Source: Cryptomeria japonica (lineage: Eukaryota; Streptophyta; Pinopsida; Cupressales; Cupressaceae). Taken from it: DNA of 64,000 nt. The notes beneath the pieces were generated by a model. The model did not search any database. It was not told the DNA's origin and saw only the letters and a list, made by a program, of their open reading frames with translations. Below, in pieces: positions 35,213-47,528 of this stretch. The stretch is taken from the NCBI RefSeq assembly GCF_030272615.1, contig NC_081409.1, positions 649,172,468-649,236,467 of the forward strand, in the 5' to 3' direction. Position 1 is the first letter of the stretch; each line of letters starts with the position of its first letter. The position numbers were made by a program, and so were the translations under genes.

Positions 35213-35663
35213 TGTGAGATTTTGCCAAGATCAAGGGCACAATGAAAAGTATAAAAATAGAGACAAAAGAATGACAAGAACAAACTATATTCTCGTCAAT
35301 ATGAGAATGATCAACTGGATTCTCCAATACAATGAATATAGGCCTTCTTATATAGGCAAGGCCATATGGATGTATGAGCACACAATCATGACATGTGGCT
35401 CAATGAGAAACAAGGGTAGGTAAGAAATACTAGGGGTAGGTAGGAGAAATAATATAATATTCCACAAGAGGTGGATGACCCACCGAATGTGGAGTGTAAT
35501 AGAAAAATAAGAACACAAAAGGTGGAATCTCTCCTACAAGCTCTATCCCTATGTGCACACTTCCCTAAGTGTCTCAAATCCAAACTACAAAGAAATGTAT
35601 TATCCTAAGTTAACTTAAGTAAAGTGTAATAATATCCATAATGAATATTTATTTACACCAACA
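35213..35663 (-). repeat. 3' LTR of Copia D
   Basis: Left LTR, 451 bp. It is followed by CCCCCCCTTAAG, the reverse of the polypurine tract. A TATA-like TTATATAGG (about 35347) is shared by both LTRs. Confidence 0.95.
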
Positions 35664-35948
35664 CCCCCCCTTAAGTGCAACTTAGGGGAATGAAGACTTA
35701 AGTCAACAATGCAAGATGGATCCTAGCTACTAGGCCATGATAGGGTCCCATGTACAATATGCAAATGCAAGAAAAACTATGCAATGAAATCTCTCACAAA
35801 CAGAGAAAAGGAGAAAACCCAGTGGAAAAAAACTCCCCCCCCAAAAGAGAGATGAATGTACAAAAGACTCTCAAAGAAGATGGACAAAACCTCAAAGAGG
35901 AAAAAGTCCCCCCCATAAGAGAGGAAGGAGAAGTTAGCTAACCCCCCC

Positions 35949-38900
35949 TTATGACACATCCTGCACCCCCAAGAGAGCTCGCAACTACTGGAACTTACTC
36001 TCGGTGAAAGGTTTGGTGAATATGTCAGCAACCTGCTCCACTATAGGACAATATTGCAAATCAATGACTTGCTCCTGAATGAGCTCTCAGATATAGTGCA
36101 TATGAATCTCGATGTGTTTGGTCCACTGATGTTGGACCGGGTTCTTCGAGATAGCAATAGCACTCTAATTGTCGCAATGTAGAACTGTCGGTCATGGAGT
36201 GGTGAACCCAAACTTTGTGAGAATTTGCTGAAGCCAAATGGTCTTAGTCGCAACATTAATAGCGCCTCGATACTCAGCCTCAGTCGAAGAAAGAGCAATA
36301 TCATGCTACATCTTTCTCTACTAACAAATGGGGCCTAAACCAAGGTGAAAACTATCCTAAACCAAGGTGAAAACTATAACCGGAAGTAGACTTATGATCA
36401 TCAAGATCGCTAGCCCAATAGGAGTCTGTGTAACCAACCAGGCAAAGTCTTGTGCCTACTGCATAGTGAATCCCATAGTGATGTGTACCTTGGATGTAAT
36501 GAAGGATGTGTTTGGTGGCTTTCCAATGAAGCTCATGTGGTTTTTGCATGAAGTGGGAAACCATGCCAACTGCAAATGAAATATCAGGGCATGTATGGGT
36601 CAAATAGATGAGACTACCCACAAGCTAATGATACAAAGTGGCATCAACTGGTGGAGAAGAACACTGAGCCTCAAGCTTGATTCCTAAAAGAAAGGGAGTC
36701 GGTGTAGGCTTACAATCGGCCATATGAAAGCGTGCAAGTAGATCAAGAGCATACTTGGGTTGTGATAGTGTAATCCCGAAAGGTGACTATGAAATCTCTA
36801 TCCCAAGAAAGTAGTGCAAAAGACCCAAGTCAGTGATAGCAAATCTGTCATGCAAAGCAGATTTGACCCTGCTAATGATGGATGTGATACTCCCTGTAAT
36901 GATCAAATCATCAACATAGAGCATAAGTATCAAGTGAGATTCATCCTATAGCAAAATGTAGACATTCAGATCAGAATGACATCTGGGGAACCCTGCGGAG
37001 AGAAGAAAGGAATCCATCTTGGCATACCAAGCCCTGGGGGCCTGCTTAAGGCCATAAAGAGATTTCCTTAGTCTACAAACCAAGGAAGTATCCTGGATGA
37101 AACCCTGCGGCTGCTCCATATAAATCTCCTCATCAAGGTCACCATGAAGAAAAGCACTCTTCACATCCATCTGATGTACAACCCAACCATGAGCTACAGC
37201 AATAGTAAGTGTCAAGCGAACGGAGTTCATCTTGGCTATGGGTGCAAATGTCTCAGTATAGTCAACACCTGCAACCTGAGAGAAACCTTTCACAACAAGC
37301 CGAGCCTTATACTTATCCACACTACCATCCACAACATACTTGGTCTGATAGATCCACTTACATCGAACCATCTTTCTCCCCTTAGGGAGATGGACTAAAT
37401 CCCATGTGTTGTTCCTCATCAAGGAACTATACTCTTCCTCCATAGCCTGGTCCCACTCAGGAACCCCTGATGCTTCCCTAAATGTTTGTGGATCGGAAGT
37501 GGTAGAAATGAATGCATGTGGAAAATCCTGATGTTGTGATCGAGTTCTCTGTGTATCTGAAGGATCCCCAACAAGAGAACCCACAAACTCAAGTGTCTGT
37601 CGAGCCCAACGAGGTCTAGGTGGAGGTGGAGAACAAGGCTCCTCAACTACAAGTGGACCCTATGGAGGTATAACCCTGCGAGTCAGAGTTGAAGGAGTCT
37701 CATCATCTGAATCACTAGCATCACTATCCACAATGGAGGAAGGTGGAGGAGGTAGAGAGGCTAAGCTAGGAGAGCTTTCCTCAAAGTGAACACTCCTCTC
37801 AATGAACACCTCATGTGTCTCAAGATCCATCAATCTATATGCCTTAACACCCTCAGGATATCCAACAAATATGCAAGGCCGACGCTGAGGTTCCAATGCC
37901 TTGCTTTTCTGTGGAGGTATGCAAGCCCATGCTAGACACCCAAAGACTCTGAAATGTCTCACAATCAGTTTCCTACTAGCCCAAGATTCAAAAGGATCAA
38001 TACCTTGCAAAGCTTTATGAGGAACCCAATTCTGGATGTGTGTGGCACAACTAATAGCCTCGGCCCAAAAAGTGGGATCAAGAGAACATGCATGAATCAT
38101 ACAACTAGCCATTTCTTTGAGAGTTCTATTCTTGCATTCTGCAACTCCATTCTACTGTGGAGTGTATGCTATAGAATGTTGAAGATCAATCCCCTCAAAT
38201 GTACAAAAAACCTCAAGTCTTTTGTTCACATATTCCCTTCCATTATCTGTGCGAAGAATCTTCACCACTTTCCCGGATTGCTTCTCCACACGAGTCTTGA
38301 AGTCCTGAAATCTATCAAATACTTCACTCTTATGAATAAGAAAGTAGACCCAAGTGAAGCGGGAGTAGTCATCAATGAAGGTGAGAACATAGCAAGCCTT
38401 ACTAAATGAAGGTGCTGGAAATGGACCTGCTACATCCCTGTGAACAAGTTGAAGAACTTCCAAAGCTCTCCAAGCTTTCCCTTTATCAAACTTTTCCTTG
38501 GGATGCTTGCCCATGGAACAACCTGAACATACACCCTCTGAAAAACTAATTCAAGGTAGACCTGTGACCATGTCTTTAGTGATGAGCTGTTGAAGATAGC
38601 AGTAGTTGAGGTGACCAAACCGTTCATGCCATAGCTTACTTTCTGAATTTGAATGAGTAAGCAAGGCCCTAGAAGGTGAACTTGGCACAAAGTGGGAGAA
38701 CGATTAAAGCCTTGAGTTGTCATTGACTTGTCCCACTGCTACCAAGGCATCATCATCAAGTTCCTTTACCACAACTGAATCTGGTGTAAACTCAACCTTT
38801 TTCCCATTCCCATAGTGAGTAATTTGGTAGATAGAGAGAAGGTTGGTAGACAAGTTAGGAACATAGAGAATATTCTCAAATGTTCCATCATCCATGTCAA

Positions 38901-39035
38901 CTGAACCTTTCCCTTCAACCTCTACTTGTGTATCATCACCTATGTAAATGTGAGGTACCTTAGATGGCTCTAATGAAGAAGACTACTCCTTTGTAGAACC
39001 CATGTGATATGAGGCACCTGAGTTAAGTATTCACT
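35949..39035 (-). pseudogene. Copia D pol: protease, integrase, RT, RNase H
   Basis: Protease LNSGASYHM near 39030 (Asp replaced by Asn in the expected D-S-G triad) follows a stop. Integrase has the zinc region KLWHERFGHLN...CSGCSMGKHPK, then TFIDDYSRFTWVYF, LRTDNGREYVN and TPQ-stop-NGVAE. RT has MDVKSAFLHGDLDEEIYMEQ, LYGLKQAPRAWY and LYVDDLII, the active site (about 36910-36935), just after a stop. RNase H continues to a TAA (35949-35951) past CDN and a diverged ADIFTKPF. A 22-bp duplication at 36334-36377 shifts the frame inside RNase H. All domains are present but the reading frame is broken at several points. Confidence 0.93.
36334..36377 (-). repeat. 22-bp tandem duplication in Copia D RNase H
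   Basis: Two exact copies of a 22-base unit beginning CCTAAACCAAGG. Because 22 is not a multiple of three, the duplication shifts the RNase H frame. The upstream open frame ends just here (36352). Confidence 0.92.
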
Positions 39036-40026
39036 GCTGTGAAGAACTTGTTGTAGCCACAAATGCTTGCCCTTTTCCCTTAGACTGTGAGGAAGAGGAA
39101 GGAGATGAATCCTTCTTTGTGTAGGTGGATGGCAAGTTGATGTTGTTTTTCTTAAGAAGATTAGTTAACTCTTCAACTTGCTTTGTGTGGCATCGATGCT
39201 CATCATGACCATACTTCTTGCAATATGCACAAGTTGGCTTATCCTTCTTAGGTGGTGTCCCCTTCTTGGAAGAGGATGAAAAATTGCCTTGTGATGGAGA
39301 GCATGATTGTCCTTTTTCCTATTGTAGCTATGACTTAGATTACTTCTTCTTCTTGTTGGAATCTTTGCCTTGATTTCCTTGATTCCCTTGATTAGCCACC
39401 AAAGCCTTGGAATTTGAAGACTTGAGAAACCCCATGTTCAACAACTTAGATTGTTCCAATATCAACATTTCTATGAAAGCATCAAATAAAGGCATAACAT
39501 AGGAACTCTCCACTATCAAACAATGAGTTTGGAAGCTAGACACAAATGCTGCATATTCTAGTGCAAGCTTGTCCAATAAGTTGAATATCAATTGAGCATC
39601 CTTTTTGTCAATTCCACAATCCTTAAGCTTTGCTCTTAGCTCATTTGCTTTGGTGACATAATCTTGGATTGTATCAAAACTCTTGGGATCCAAGTTGGTG
39701 AGCTCATTGTCAATCTTATAACCTCTGATTTCATCAACTTGACCATACAATTTCTGAAACATATCCCAAGCATCTTTGATTGTAGTACACTTCTCAATAT
39801 GAAAGATGAGGTCATCTGATACATACTTGCGCAAAGTTCCAAGAGTCATGCAATTCTTAGTGAGCCATTCTAACTGAGCATTAAGATCAGCCTTAGGATT
39901 AGGTGGTGCTGCTATTGTTCCATCTATGTAATGCGTGAGACCTTTTTCCATTAATTTGCTCCATACTTTAATTTTCCATGATGCATAATTATGTGGAGTT
40001 AAAGGTGGAAATTTATGAGGACTCAT
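39036..40026 (-). pseudogene. Copia D gag
   Basis: Start chosen at 40026 (MSPHKFPPLTPHNY), since Copia gag proteins typically begin just before the NY.SWK motif. A longer in-frame extension to 40074 is possible. The UBN2-type gag core has SWKIKVWSKLMEKGL, CTTIKDAWDMFQKLYG and DYVTKANELRAKLKDCG. Stop codons from 39338 break it. The zinc knuckle CAYCKKYGHDEHRC lies beyond the break near 39200 and keeps all four ligands. The linker to the protease is Ser- and Lys-rich. Confidence 0.9.
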
Positions 40027-40074
40027 TGCAACAAAAATGAAAGAGCACAAGGAAAGAGAGGCGCAATCACACAA

Positions 40075-41077
40075 GACACCCCCCCAAATTCACTCAATCA
40101 AAGAAACCCCCCCAAAGTGATGATTTGGCACTTTATACTTAGTGCATGTACAATGGGCCACTTGTAAAAAATGGCAAAGTGGACTTCTGATTTCAATTTT
40201 ACAACTGCCTCAATAAGGCTAAAAGAGACTCAAACTAATAATACAAGAGATTTAAACTAAAATCCAAGCAATTTACAAGTACCAAATAGGCCAAATAAGA
40301 TGAATATATGAAAGTACAATTTATACTTACAATCTCTGAAATCTGATCATAGATTATGAAAGTAGATTAAAAAAAATGCACTTTCAAAAAAAATAGCCCC
40401 TGAAAAGGAGGTCGTATGAGCTCAAATGAGGCCTTTGAAGTTGCAGAATTAAGGATTGGATAGGTATAGCTGAGAGAATCTGAAAATTCCAAAAACCCTA
40501 TGCACCAAAACTAAAAAATAACCACACCACTGCGAAGAGCACAAAAAATTAGCCCAAATAAAAAAAATTGCATCCAAAAAGGAGCAAAATTGAGCAAGTT
40601 ATGGGCCTCCAAAGTTGACCCAAAAATACAAACTGCTCAATGGAGAAGGGTCTAAAAATTTCCAAAGAAAATGCTGACTGGGCGCTGACTGGGTGCTGTT
40701 GACTAGGTGCTGACTGTGCACTACTGACTGGGCAGAAGGTATGAATCCCAAAAATAATTTTCAATTTTTTTTTTTTTCAAAAAAAATTTTCAAACTGGAA
40801 AACAATTTTCAGCAAAAAAAAAAAAAAAAATTTTTTGAAAAAAATCTGAAAATTCTGTAACATACCACTCAAATTGGGCAGAAAATTTCCTCCACACCCA
40901 AAAATCGATTTTCGCCAAAATAGGCCAAATTTATACTCGATTTTTATGGAAACGGCCTCCCGAACGCAACGGTGAGGTTGAAACACTCTAATATGCCTCC
41001 AAAAAATACAGTTCCTCATATCCAAAAATAGAAGCCTTCCACGATGTCTCCAAAAACCAATAAATGAAGCCCCAATG
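40075..41077 (-). other. 5' leader of Copia D
   Basis: About 1 kb untranslated leader between primer site and gag. It contains a cluster of five GACTGGGCG/GTGCTGACT-like words (40674-40735). It also has long A and T runs (40765-40835) that could fold into an A/T hairpin. Neither strand shows a protein-family match. Confidence 0.6.
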
Positions 41078-41089
41078 GCTCTGATACCA
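41078..41089 (-). other. Primer-binding site, Copia D
   Basis: Plus strand GCTCTGATACCA, an exact complement-type match to the plant initiator methionine tRNA 3' end. It directly abuts the LTR start TGTGAG at 41090. Confidence 0.93.
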
Positions 41090-41540
41090 TGTGAGATTTT
41101 GCCAAGATCAAGGGCACAATGAAAAGTATAAAAATAGAGACAAAAGAATGACAAGAATAAACTGTATTCTCATCAATATGAAAATGATCAACTGGATTCT
41201 CCAATACAATGAATATAGGCCTTCTTATATAGGCAAGGTCATATGGATGTACGAGCACACAATCATGACATGTGGCTCAATGAGAAACAAGGGTAGGTAA
41301 GAAATAATAGGGGTAGGTAGGAGAAATAATATAATATTCCACAAGAGGTGGATGACCCACCGAATGTGGAGTGTAACAGCAAAATAAGACCACAAAAGGT
41401 GGAATTTATCCTACAAGCTCTATCCCTATGTTCACACTTCCCTAAGTGTCTCAAAACCAAACTACGAAGAAATGCATTATCCTAAGTTAACTTAAGTAAA
41501 GTGTAATAATATCCATAATGAATATTTATTTACACCAACA
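41090..41540 (-). repeat. 5' LTR of Copia D
   Basis: Right LTR, 451 bp, followed by the target duplication AAACT. Confidence 0.95.
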
Positions 41541-42900
41541 AAACTGATACAAACTCCCAAACTCAAAAATAAACTTATCAACAAGTAACTCAATCAAGAT
41601 AATATATCAATGATTACCAACATCAACCAGTTTGACAGTTATGAATACTTAATAGTAAACAACTTCAATCTTGTAAACATCAAAAATGCTTAATCATATG
41701 TCAACATATTCATCTCTCAATGCTTCCAATTATCATGCCTTATCAGAATAGTTAAGTAGTTAATCAAATCAACAAATAAGATCATAACCACAAAGGCATT
41801 CACCACTTGACACAAATATTTATATGTGGAAAACTCAAATAGGTAAAAACCACGGTGAGATGAGACTCACAAGGATAGCTATCTAAACTCTTCTGAAGTT
41901 CGCCCTGTTAGGATCCAATCCTAATAAAGCTTTTACAATAAGGGTTATTAAGAACTAATTCTAGTTAGGAATCACCCGGTTAAGGGATTTATAAACATGC
42001 CTTGATGAAAAGCACAATACCCTGTTAGGAGTAACCTTGCTTGAGGATTTGAGAATCAAAACTAATGGACCACCTTGTTAGAGGATTTAGAAATTAACCA
42101 AGCTTCTTAGAGCTTACCCAGTTAAGGGATTTCAATTTCTACTATAATTGTTAGAAAACAATAGGTTTTCTTGATCTGTCTGAATAGCACTACATCTGCT
42201 TGATCAAATCCTTCTTAAGCTTCAATTTGTCTTTACCCAAACTACAGATCCATCCACTGGGTAGGCAACCACACACTCAACTAGTTTCTACGAATCTTGT
42301 CAACTTTGCCAACACTTAACAAAACAATATCATCGACCTTAAATACAAATCAACTAGGTCAGTAACACAACAAAAACCTAATTCTCATCATCAAGATTAC
42401 AAACAAGTTGGTACAATCTTGACCGTTAAAAATCATAACAATCTCTTCACGTCCTTCAAGAAAATTCCAACTGCTCCATGATCACCGCTTCATCGGACTT
42501 TGTAACTCATCGTGTGTTATGCATTAGATGCAATCAACTTTGCTCCTTTTCAAGATAACAAACGTGCCAAATCAATCTGAACTAATCCTCATTCAATGAT
42601 CACACATGTCTCCATCATTACCACTCAACATTAAATCTTAAACCAACAAACTTGATCAGTTAGGGTTTAATAGAAAACAACTAGTAGGGTTTACCGGTTA
42701 TATAACATAGAGAGGTTTAACCCTTTACACCGATTCAACTTACAAACTACCATATATCGGTTTACAACATATTCCTCAAAGTTTATCATATCGGTTACAA
42801 GATAATAGCAATAACAACAATAATATCAGCAATATCATGAATAGCATTCACCGGTTCAATTGACATCAATGAGAACATATCATTAATGCAAATGCCAACA

Positions 42901-43244
42901 ATCTCCCCCTTTGGCATTGATGGAAATACAAATATCAACGCCTCTCATTTTTTGTTGTGATTAGTGAATAGGAATCTCGGTTTACATTACCAAGTATTCG
43001 CCATGCTTTTTCTGTCTTCAGTCTGTCACAGGTTCACCTAATCGGACACATAATTCTTCTCCGCAATCACATAATTCTTCTCCCCCTTTGATTGAAAGTA
43101 AAACATGTAATTCCAAATTCTCATTGTGCATCAACATATTGCAACTTAATGCTCCCCTTGTGGAATACATCCACTTCCAAAAATACAACCAATCCATGTA
43201 ATATTTTGCAAGTAATTCAGTGACTGATGCAATCAACATCATGC
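42901..43244 (-). other. 3' untranslated region of family-3 Copia
   Basis: Between the pol stop and the LTR. Starts next to the LTR with the reversed polypurine tract CTCCCCCTTTGG; a second such tract occurs near 43080. No ORF. Confidence 0.65.
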
Positions 43245-44120
43245 TCAACTAACTTCATGAAGAGGGACAACCCCCAACTGACTTCTAAGATACTCAAAAG
43301 TGGTCTTAGGAAGAGGTTTGGTAAAGATATCCGCAAGTTGCTCCTAAGTAGAAACATGCTCTAAGATAACATCTTTACTTTGAGATTTTTCCCTCAAACA
43401 GTGATACTTCAATTCAATGTGCTTAGTACTTGTGTGCAAAATAGGATTCTTAGAAATATTTATTGCACTTGTATTATCACACAAAATATTTATAGGTTCT
43501 GAGATCTTCATCTTAAAACCTTCCAAAATATGTGTCATCCAAATAGCTTGTGTGCAATTCATGTAAGCTTCTACATACTTAGCTTCAGCTGTAGATTGTG
43601 AAGTACAACTCTTCTTTTTACTACTCAATGAAACTAGCCTTTCTCCTAGAAAGAATGCTCCACCGGTGGTACTCTTTCGGTCATCAATATTTTCTGCCCA
43701 ATCAACATCAGAGTATGCCTTCAAATCAAAATTCCCTCCATATGGATACCATAACCCATAGTCAACTATACCTTTCAGATATCTAAAACTTCTCTTAGTT
43801 GCTATCAAATGTGCTTCCTTTGGATTTTTCTGAAATCTAGCAACTATACCAACTGCATGGGCAATATCCGGTTGACTATGAACAATATAGTGTAATTTGT
43901 CAATCATTGACCTATATTCCTTTTCATCTATAGACTTAGATGCATCTTCCTTGGACAATTTACAACCTTTAATCATTGGATTTCCAACTGGTTTACAATC
44001 ACTCATGCCAAAAAAATTTAAAATCTCTTTCACATATTTAGATTGAGTAATGAAAATACCATTCTTCATTTGATGTATCTGCAATCCTATGAAATTTTTT
44101 ATTTCCCCTACTAATGACAT
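43245..44120 (-). pseudogene. Family-3 Copia pol remnant: end of RT and RNase H
   Basis: Begins at MSLVGEIKNFIGLQIHQMKNGIF, the segment just after the RT active site, and runs open to 43344. It has SKYVKEILNFFGMSDCKPV, YRSMIDKLHYIVHSQPDIAHAV and DVDWAENIDDRKSTTGGAFFLG. The RNase H phrase is CDNTSAINISKNPI. After one stop it finishes with EQLADIFTKPLPKTTFEYLRSQ-type sequence to a TGA at 43245. Upstream pol, gag and the 5' LTR are gone; homology ends at about 44137 and unrelated DNA follows. Related to family 1 but clearly a separate family. Confidence 0.88.
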
Positions 44121-44137
44121 CTCAAATTCATTCTGTT

Positions 44138-45518
44138 ATCAGTGTTTTCAATATTGTTGGAAGTCCTACCTTTATTCCTTAAAAGTCTTTCAAATTTTGG
44201 GGGGTATCCTTGTCTGTGAGTCCATGGTTCTTAAGGGTATAGGGTTTTACAATTTCAAAATTATTTAAACAATAAACCTTTGTGTCGCATTATTTCCAAG
44301 TCACTTTTGTTTACTCGTTTCTTTTTCCACTTAAGTGGAAGGGTTAGCATGTCATCAAAAGGGAACATTTTGATTTTTTTTAGGCTTAGGCGGGCTCTAT
44401 TTTAAATTTGAAATGTTTCTTATTCTCCTAAGTCCTAAGTTTTTCCATATGTATGTGTCAGGTTCCTAAAGGCTAAATGAGTTTATTTTTATCCAACGGT
44501 TGTCATGATACCGCAATTGGAAGTTGTGCATTGAATATTCATCACCACCCAGCAACAAACCACTAGCAATGGGCCCAGTCAGACAGTTAATGCAAGCAAT
44601 TAGTGCAAACAGTGAAGTGGTGGCAGTTAAGTAATGAAGGATCTTAGGGATCGAATGGTTAGCTCATGATCCAACGATTGTTGCTAGACTATGATTGAGA
44701 GATGCTCATCTTTTATTCATCGTGAACAAGAGACTAAGTGGTGGGCTCAGCTATTATGGGCAGTTCGGGTGTGTTAACAGATTGGTAAGTTCGAAGGAAA
44801 TCAACGACTGTTGTTGGACTACGATTGGAAGTTGCTCGAATTTTAAACTTTGTGAGTCAGTGACAAGCCGTCAGTAGTCCCGACTGTTAAGTTTTATCTG
44901 TCATGTGTTGGCGGTTAAGTGATGATGGTTAAGCTATGATTGTTCTTTAAATCCTGAGTAACGATGAAATGATCTGACGGCTATTGCTGGACTGCAATGA
45001 GGAGATGCTCAAACTTTAAGCTTTGTGGATCAGCGACAAAGAGAAGACAAGTGACTAAGTGATGGGCCCACTTTGAAAACTAGTATGATTAAAGGATGTG
45101 CTAGTTTCGCATGATCCGACAGCAGTCGCTAGATCACAATTGAATGTTGCTTGAACTTTAATCTTTGCGGATCAGCGATAGAAGGAAAAAGTACATAGAA
45201 GAAGCCTTTTTGGTCCGTTGGAGCCGAAATTGGAAATTTTAAAAGGATTAATTACAGAAGTGTGCAGATTTATTAATAGTAATTAATGCTCAGTTTCCAA
45301 TTAAGGTCCCTCCATACAACATTGTTTTGAATTGTAAATTTGCAAAGAAGAATTCAAGAAGATCTGCAGAGAATAGGTGCATGGTTTTGTGATTTCACAA
45401 GCAATAGGTAAGTTCTTATGCGACTGTGCTTTACAATTCCTATTTGTGTGGCATTATTTAGTGCTTGAAATTCAGAAGAGGTTATTTGCATAATAATTGA
45501 AGTAAGGATAGTTTTAAG
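44138..45518 (+). repeat. Upstream region of unknown protein copy 2 with degenerate tandem units
   Basis: Five diverged units can be seen starting near 44495, 44672, 44800, 44973 and 45113. Each has an AACGACTGTTG or GACGGCTATTG-like word, then GGACT..GATTG, then GATGCTC or TTGCTCG, then TTAAACTTTG, GATCAGCGA and often GGGCCCAC. The GATCTGACGGC start and the GATGCTC and GGGCCCAC words also occur in the array ahead of copy 1 (5230-6110). From 45240 the sequence becomes an AT-rich leader ending at the ATG at 45519. No open frame in the array matches a known protein. Confidence 0.55.
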
Positions 45519-46414
45519 ATGGCACCATGAAGGGAATTCAAGGGAAAGATAGATTACCAAGAGAGGGCTATCTCTGATGATGTTTTAGAACAACTGGCTC
45601 AATCTACTAATAGTGTGGCCAAGATAAATGAACTCATGCCCAAATCTCCCCGCCTTCGGATTGGTGATGGTTTGTATGACAAGGGATGTTGGGTGAGAGC
45701 TTCCCAAATAGGTATCACAGGTCTAGTTTTGTTCAAGGTATGATTTGGTCAGTAGAATGCACCTGCTCTTATAAATAGTATATGGGAATTATATGTTGGA
45801 AAATTGGTGGTCCCTAGAGTCGATTTGTTGACCCAAATTGCAAAAAGTTATGACCCTATTACTAGGAATATGAGAAATAAAAATGGGGGGGCCTTAATTG
45901 AAATTAATGATGATGAATTCAGAAGGGTTTTCCGGTTGAGTGAGGCCTCAAACTATTTGGAACACATTGATTCTAAGATGTTCAAGAAGGTTTATGATGC
46001 CCAAAGGTATCATCTTAGGAGTGGGTTGTTGAAGGAGTCTTTTGCAAAGATAAGAGGATTGACATTGGTAGGCCCTAGCACAATGGAGCCCTTCCCTATG
46101 ATTTTTTTTTTTACTTTAAGGGCTAAGGGTATATATTGGTCACTATGTCAAATTCTTGGGGAAGATGTAGAAAATGTCATGCCTACCCATTTTATGCTTA
46201 TGATGGCACAAATTTTGAACCCATCCTTAGCAGTAACCTATGATTTTGCACCTTATCTTAAAGATGCCATTCATGAAGGTCTATCAGGATAAATAATGCT
46301 AAGGTGGATAGATCTTTCAATTGGTACTCCCTGTTGATGCACATGTTCTTATTTAAAAGTGTTGAATATTTTGCAAAGGATATGGATTTATTAAGGGAAA
46401 AGGATGGTGAAGAC
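45519..46414 (+). pseudogene. Unknown element-associated protein, copy 2, N-terminal part
   Basis: Starts MAP-stop-REF at 45519, matching MAPKREI of copy 1, with the Lys codon turned into a stop. It then reads LEQLAQSTNSVAKINELM, IGDGLYDKGCWVRAS and, after a break, PRVDLLTQIAKSYDP. FRLSEASNYLEHIDS, TLRAKGIYWSLCQILGED and MMAQILNPSLAVTYDF follow. A frame break occurs near 46290, and Copia B interrupts it at 46415. No family is recognised. Identity with copy 1 is high in short blocks and low between them, as expected for old copies of one multicopy protein. Confidence 0.6.
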
Positions 46415-47471
46415 TATTGTTATTTTGGTATAGTTTTGTCATTGATGTCAACACCTACTATCACTTATCAACTCTAGCACTTTGAAGAATTGGCAATATT
46501 CACTGGCAAGCAAATGACTTATGCACAGTCACTGGTATCTGGTACAATACCATGATATAATGTTCACTGACACTTGGAATGGCATGGAAAACACCTGGTT
46601 TCTTCAAAGACATCGTTTGGACACTTTGTCTTGGAGATTTGTTCATTGGCATATTCGTATTTGCATATTTGTTGTTACTGGCAAATAAGTCCAGATCATT
46701 GATCGACAGGCTTATCTATTCTAGATCAATACAACATGCTATGGAGATGTTTTATTATTGTTGTAAATGCATCAAGACAACATGTTGAATCAGTTATTGC
46801 ATTGGATATTGTTTTATTTGTAAATTAATTTTATTGTAATATCCTTTAGAGCCGACCTACTAAAATTTGGTCTTAGGTTATGATATAAATGTAAGATCTT
46901 ATTTGTAAGATCAAGTGTGGAATGCAAAGAAAGGAATAAATTGGTATATGCAAGAAGAAGCAGAGCTTTACATGGAGACTTCATTTGAAGGTTGAAGCAA
47001 GTTTTTTTTAAAGACAATCAGAACTACACCGGTACTGAATCCAGCATAGTAAGATGCTATTTTGAGAAGTACAACCTTATTGGATTTAACCATCCAATTG
47101 TAGTCAGTGTGACTCCTATTTGTGTTTGAGCAGTGAGCTCTAGGCACTTGGCCTTTCTGCATGTGCAGGCCCCATTTGCATACATATACTATCTGTAGTA
47201 GTATCGTCTGATTGTGGGTAAGGTTTCCCAGCATGGTTTTTCCCCTTACAGTGTTTCCACGTACAAATATTAGTGTTATGTGTTGTGGATGTTACTGTCT
47301 TTCTTTTTCATGCATTAATCTTTATCGGTATTGTAATTAACTGATAAAACTGTCTACCGGCATAAAAGTTTGGTTTACCGGTATTAAGCATTTAAGTTGG
47401 TTAAGTTGTTTTGGTTTAATTTATTTGACAACTGATTCACCCCCACTCTCAATTGTCCCCAAGACCTAACA
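46415..47471 (+). repeat. 5' LTR of Copia B
   Basis: 1057 bp, ends CCTAACA two bases before the primer-binding site. U5 hairpin arms GACAACTGA and TCAATTGTC lie at about 47427-47455. Confidence 0.94.
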
Positions 47472-47473
47472 AT

Positions 47474-47485
47474 TGGTATCAGAGC
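47474..47485 (+). other. Primer-binding site, Copia B
   Basis: TGGTATCAGAGC, the exact plant initiator methionine tRNA complement, two bases after the 5' LTR. Confidence 0.95.
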
Positions 47486-47528
47486 CTATTCCTCTTTTTG
47501 CAGAAGTTTAACAGCTTGAGGAGATCCA

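Larger units (their letters stand above)
35213..41540 (-). mobile_element. Full-length Copia element D
   Basis: 6328 bp, two LTRs of 451 bp each beginning TGTGAGATTTTGCC and ending CACCAACA on the plus strand. Exact target duplications are AAACT (35208-35212 and 41541-41545). It belongs to a different Copia group from family 1: short LTRs, a different gag, and no C-run U5 hairpin. I count about 16 differences between the 451-bp LTRs, so it is probably the youngest complete element here, yet its polyprotein already has stops and a frameshift. Confidence 0.96.
35150..42900 (-). repeat. Family-3 Copia 3' LTR, split by Copia D
   Basis: About 63 bases before 35213 and the stretch 41546-42900 form one LTR once Copia D and one target duplication are set aside. 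The left end near 35150 is decayed (AATAAGTATCC where TGTTAGG would be expected). The right end reads ATGCCAACA, followed by the reverse of a polypurine tract (ATCTCCCCCTTTGGC). It carries the hairpin arms ATACTAA and TTAGTAT (35169-35201). The left boundary is approximate. Confidence 0.7.

Noticed and set aside
40765-40835. Poly-A/poly-T stretch as a processed-gene tail
   Set aside because: It lies inside the leader of the bounded Copia D element; no retrocopy or target duplication is next to it.
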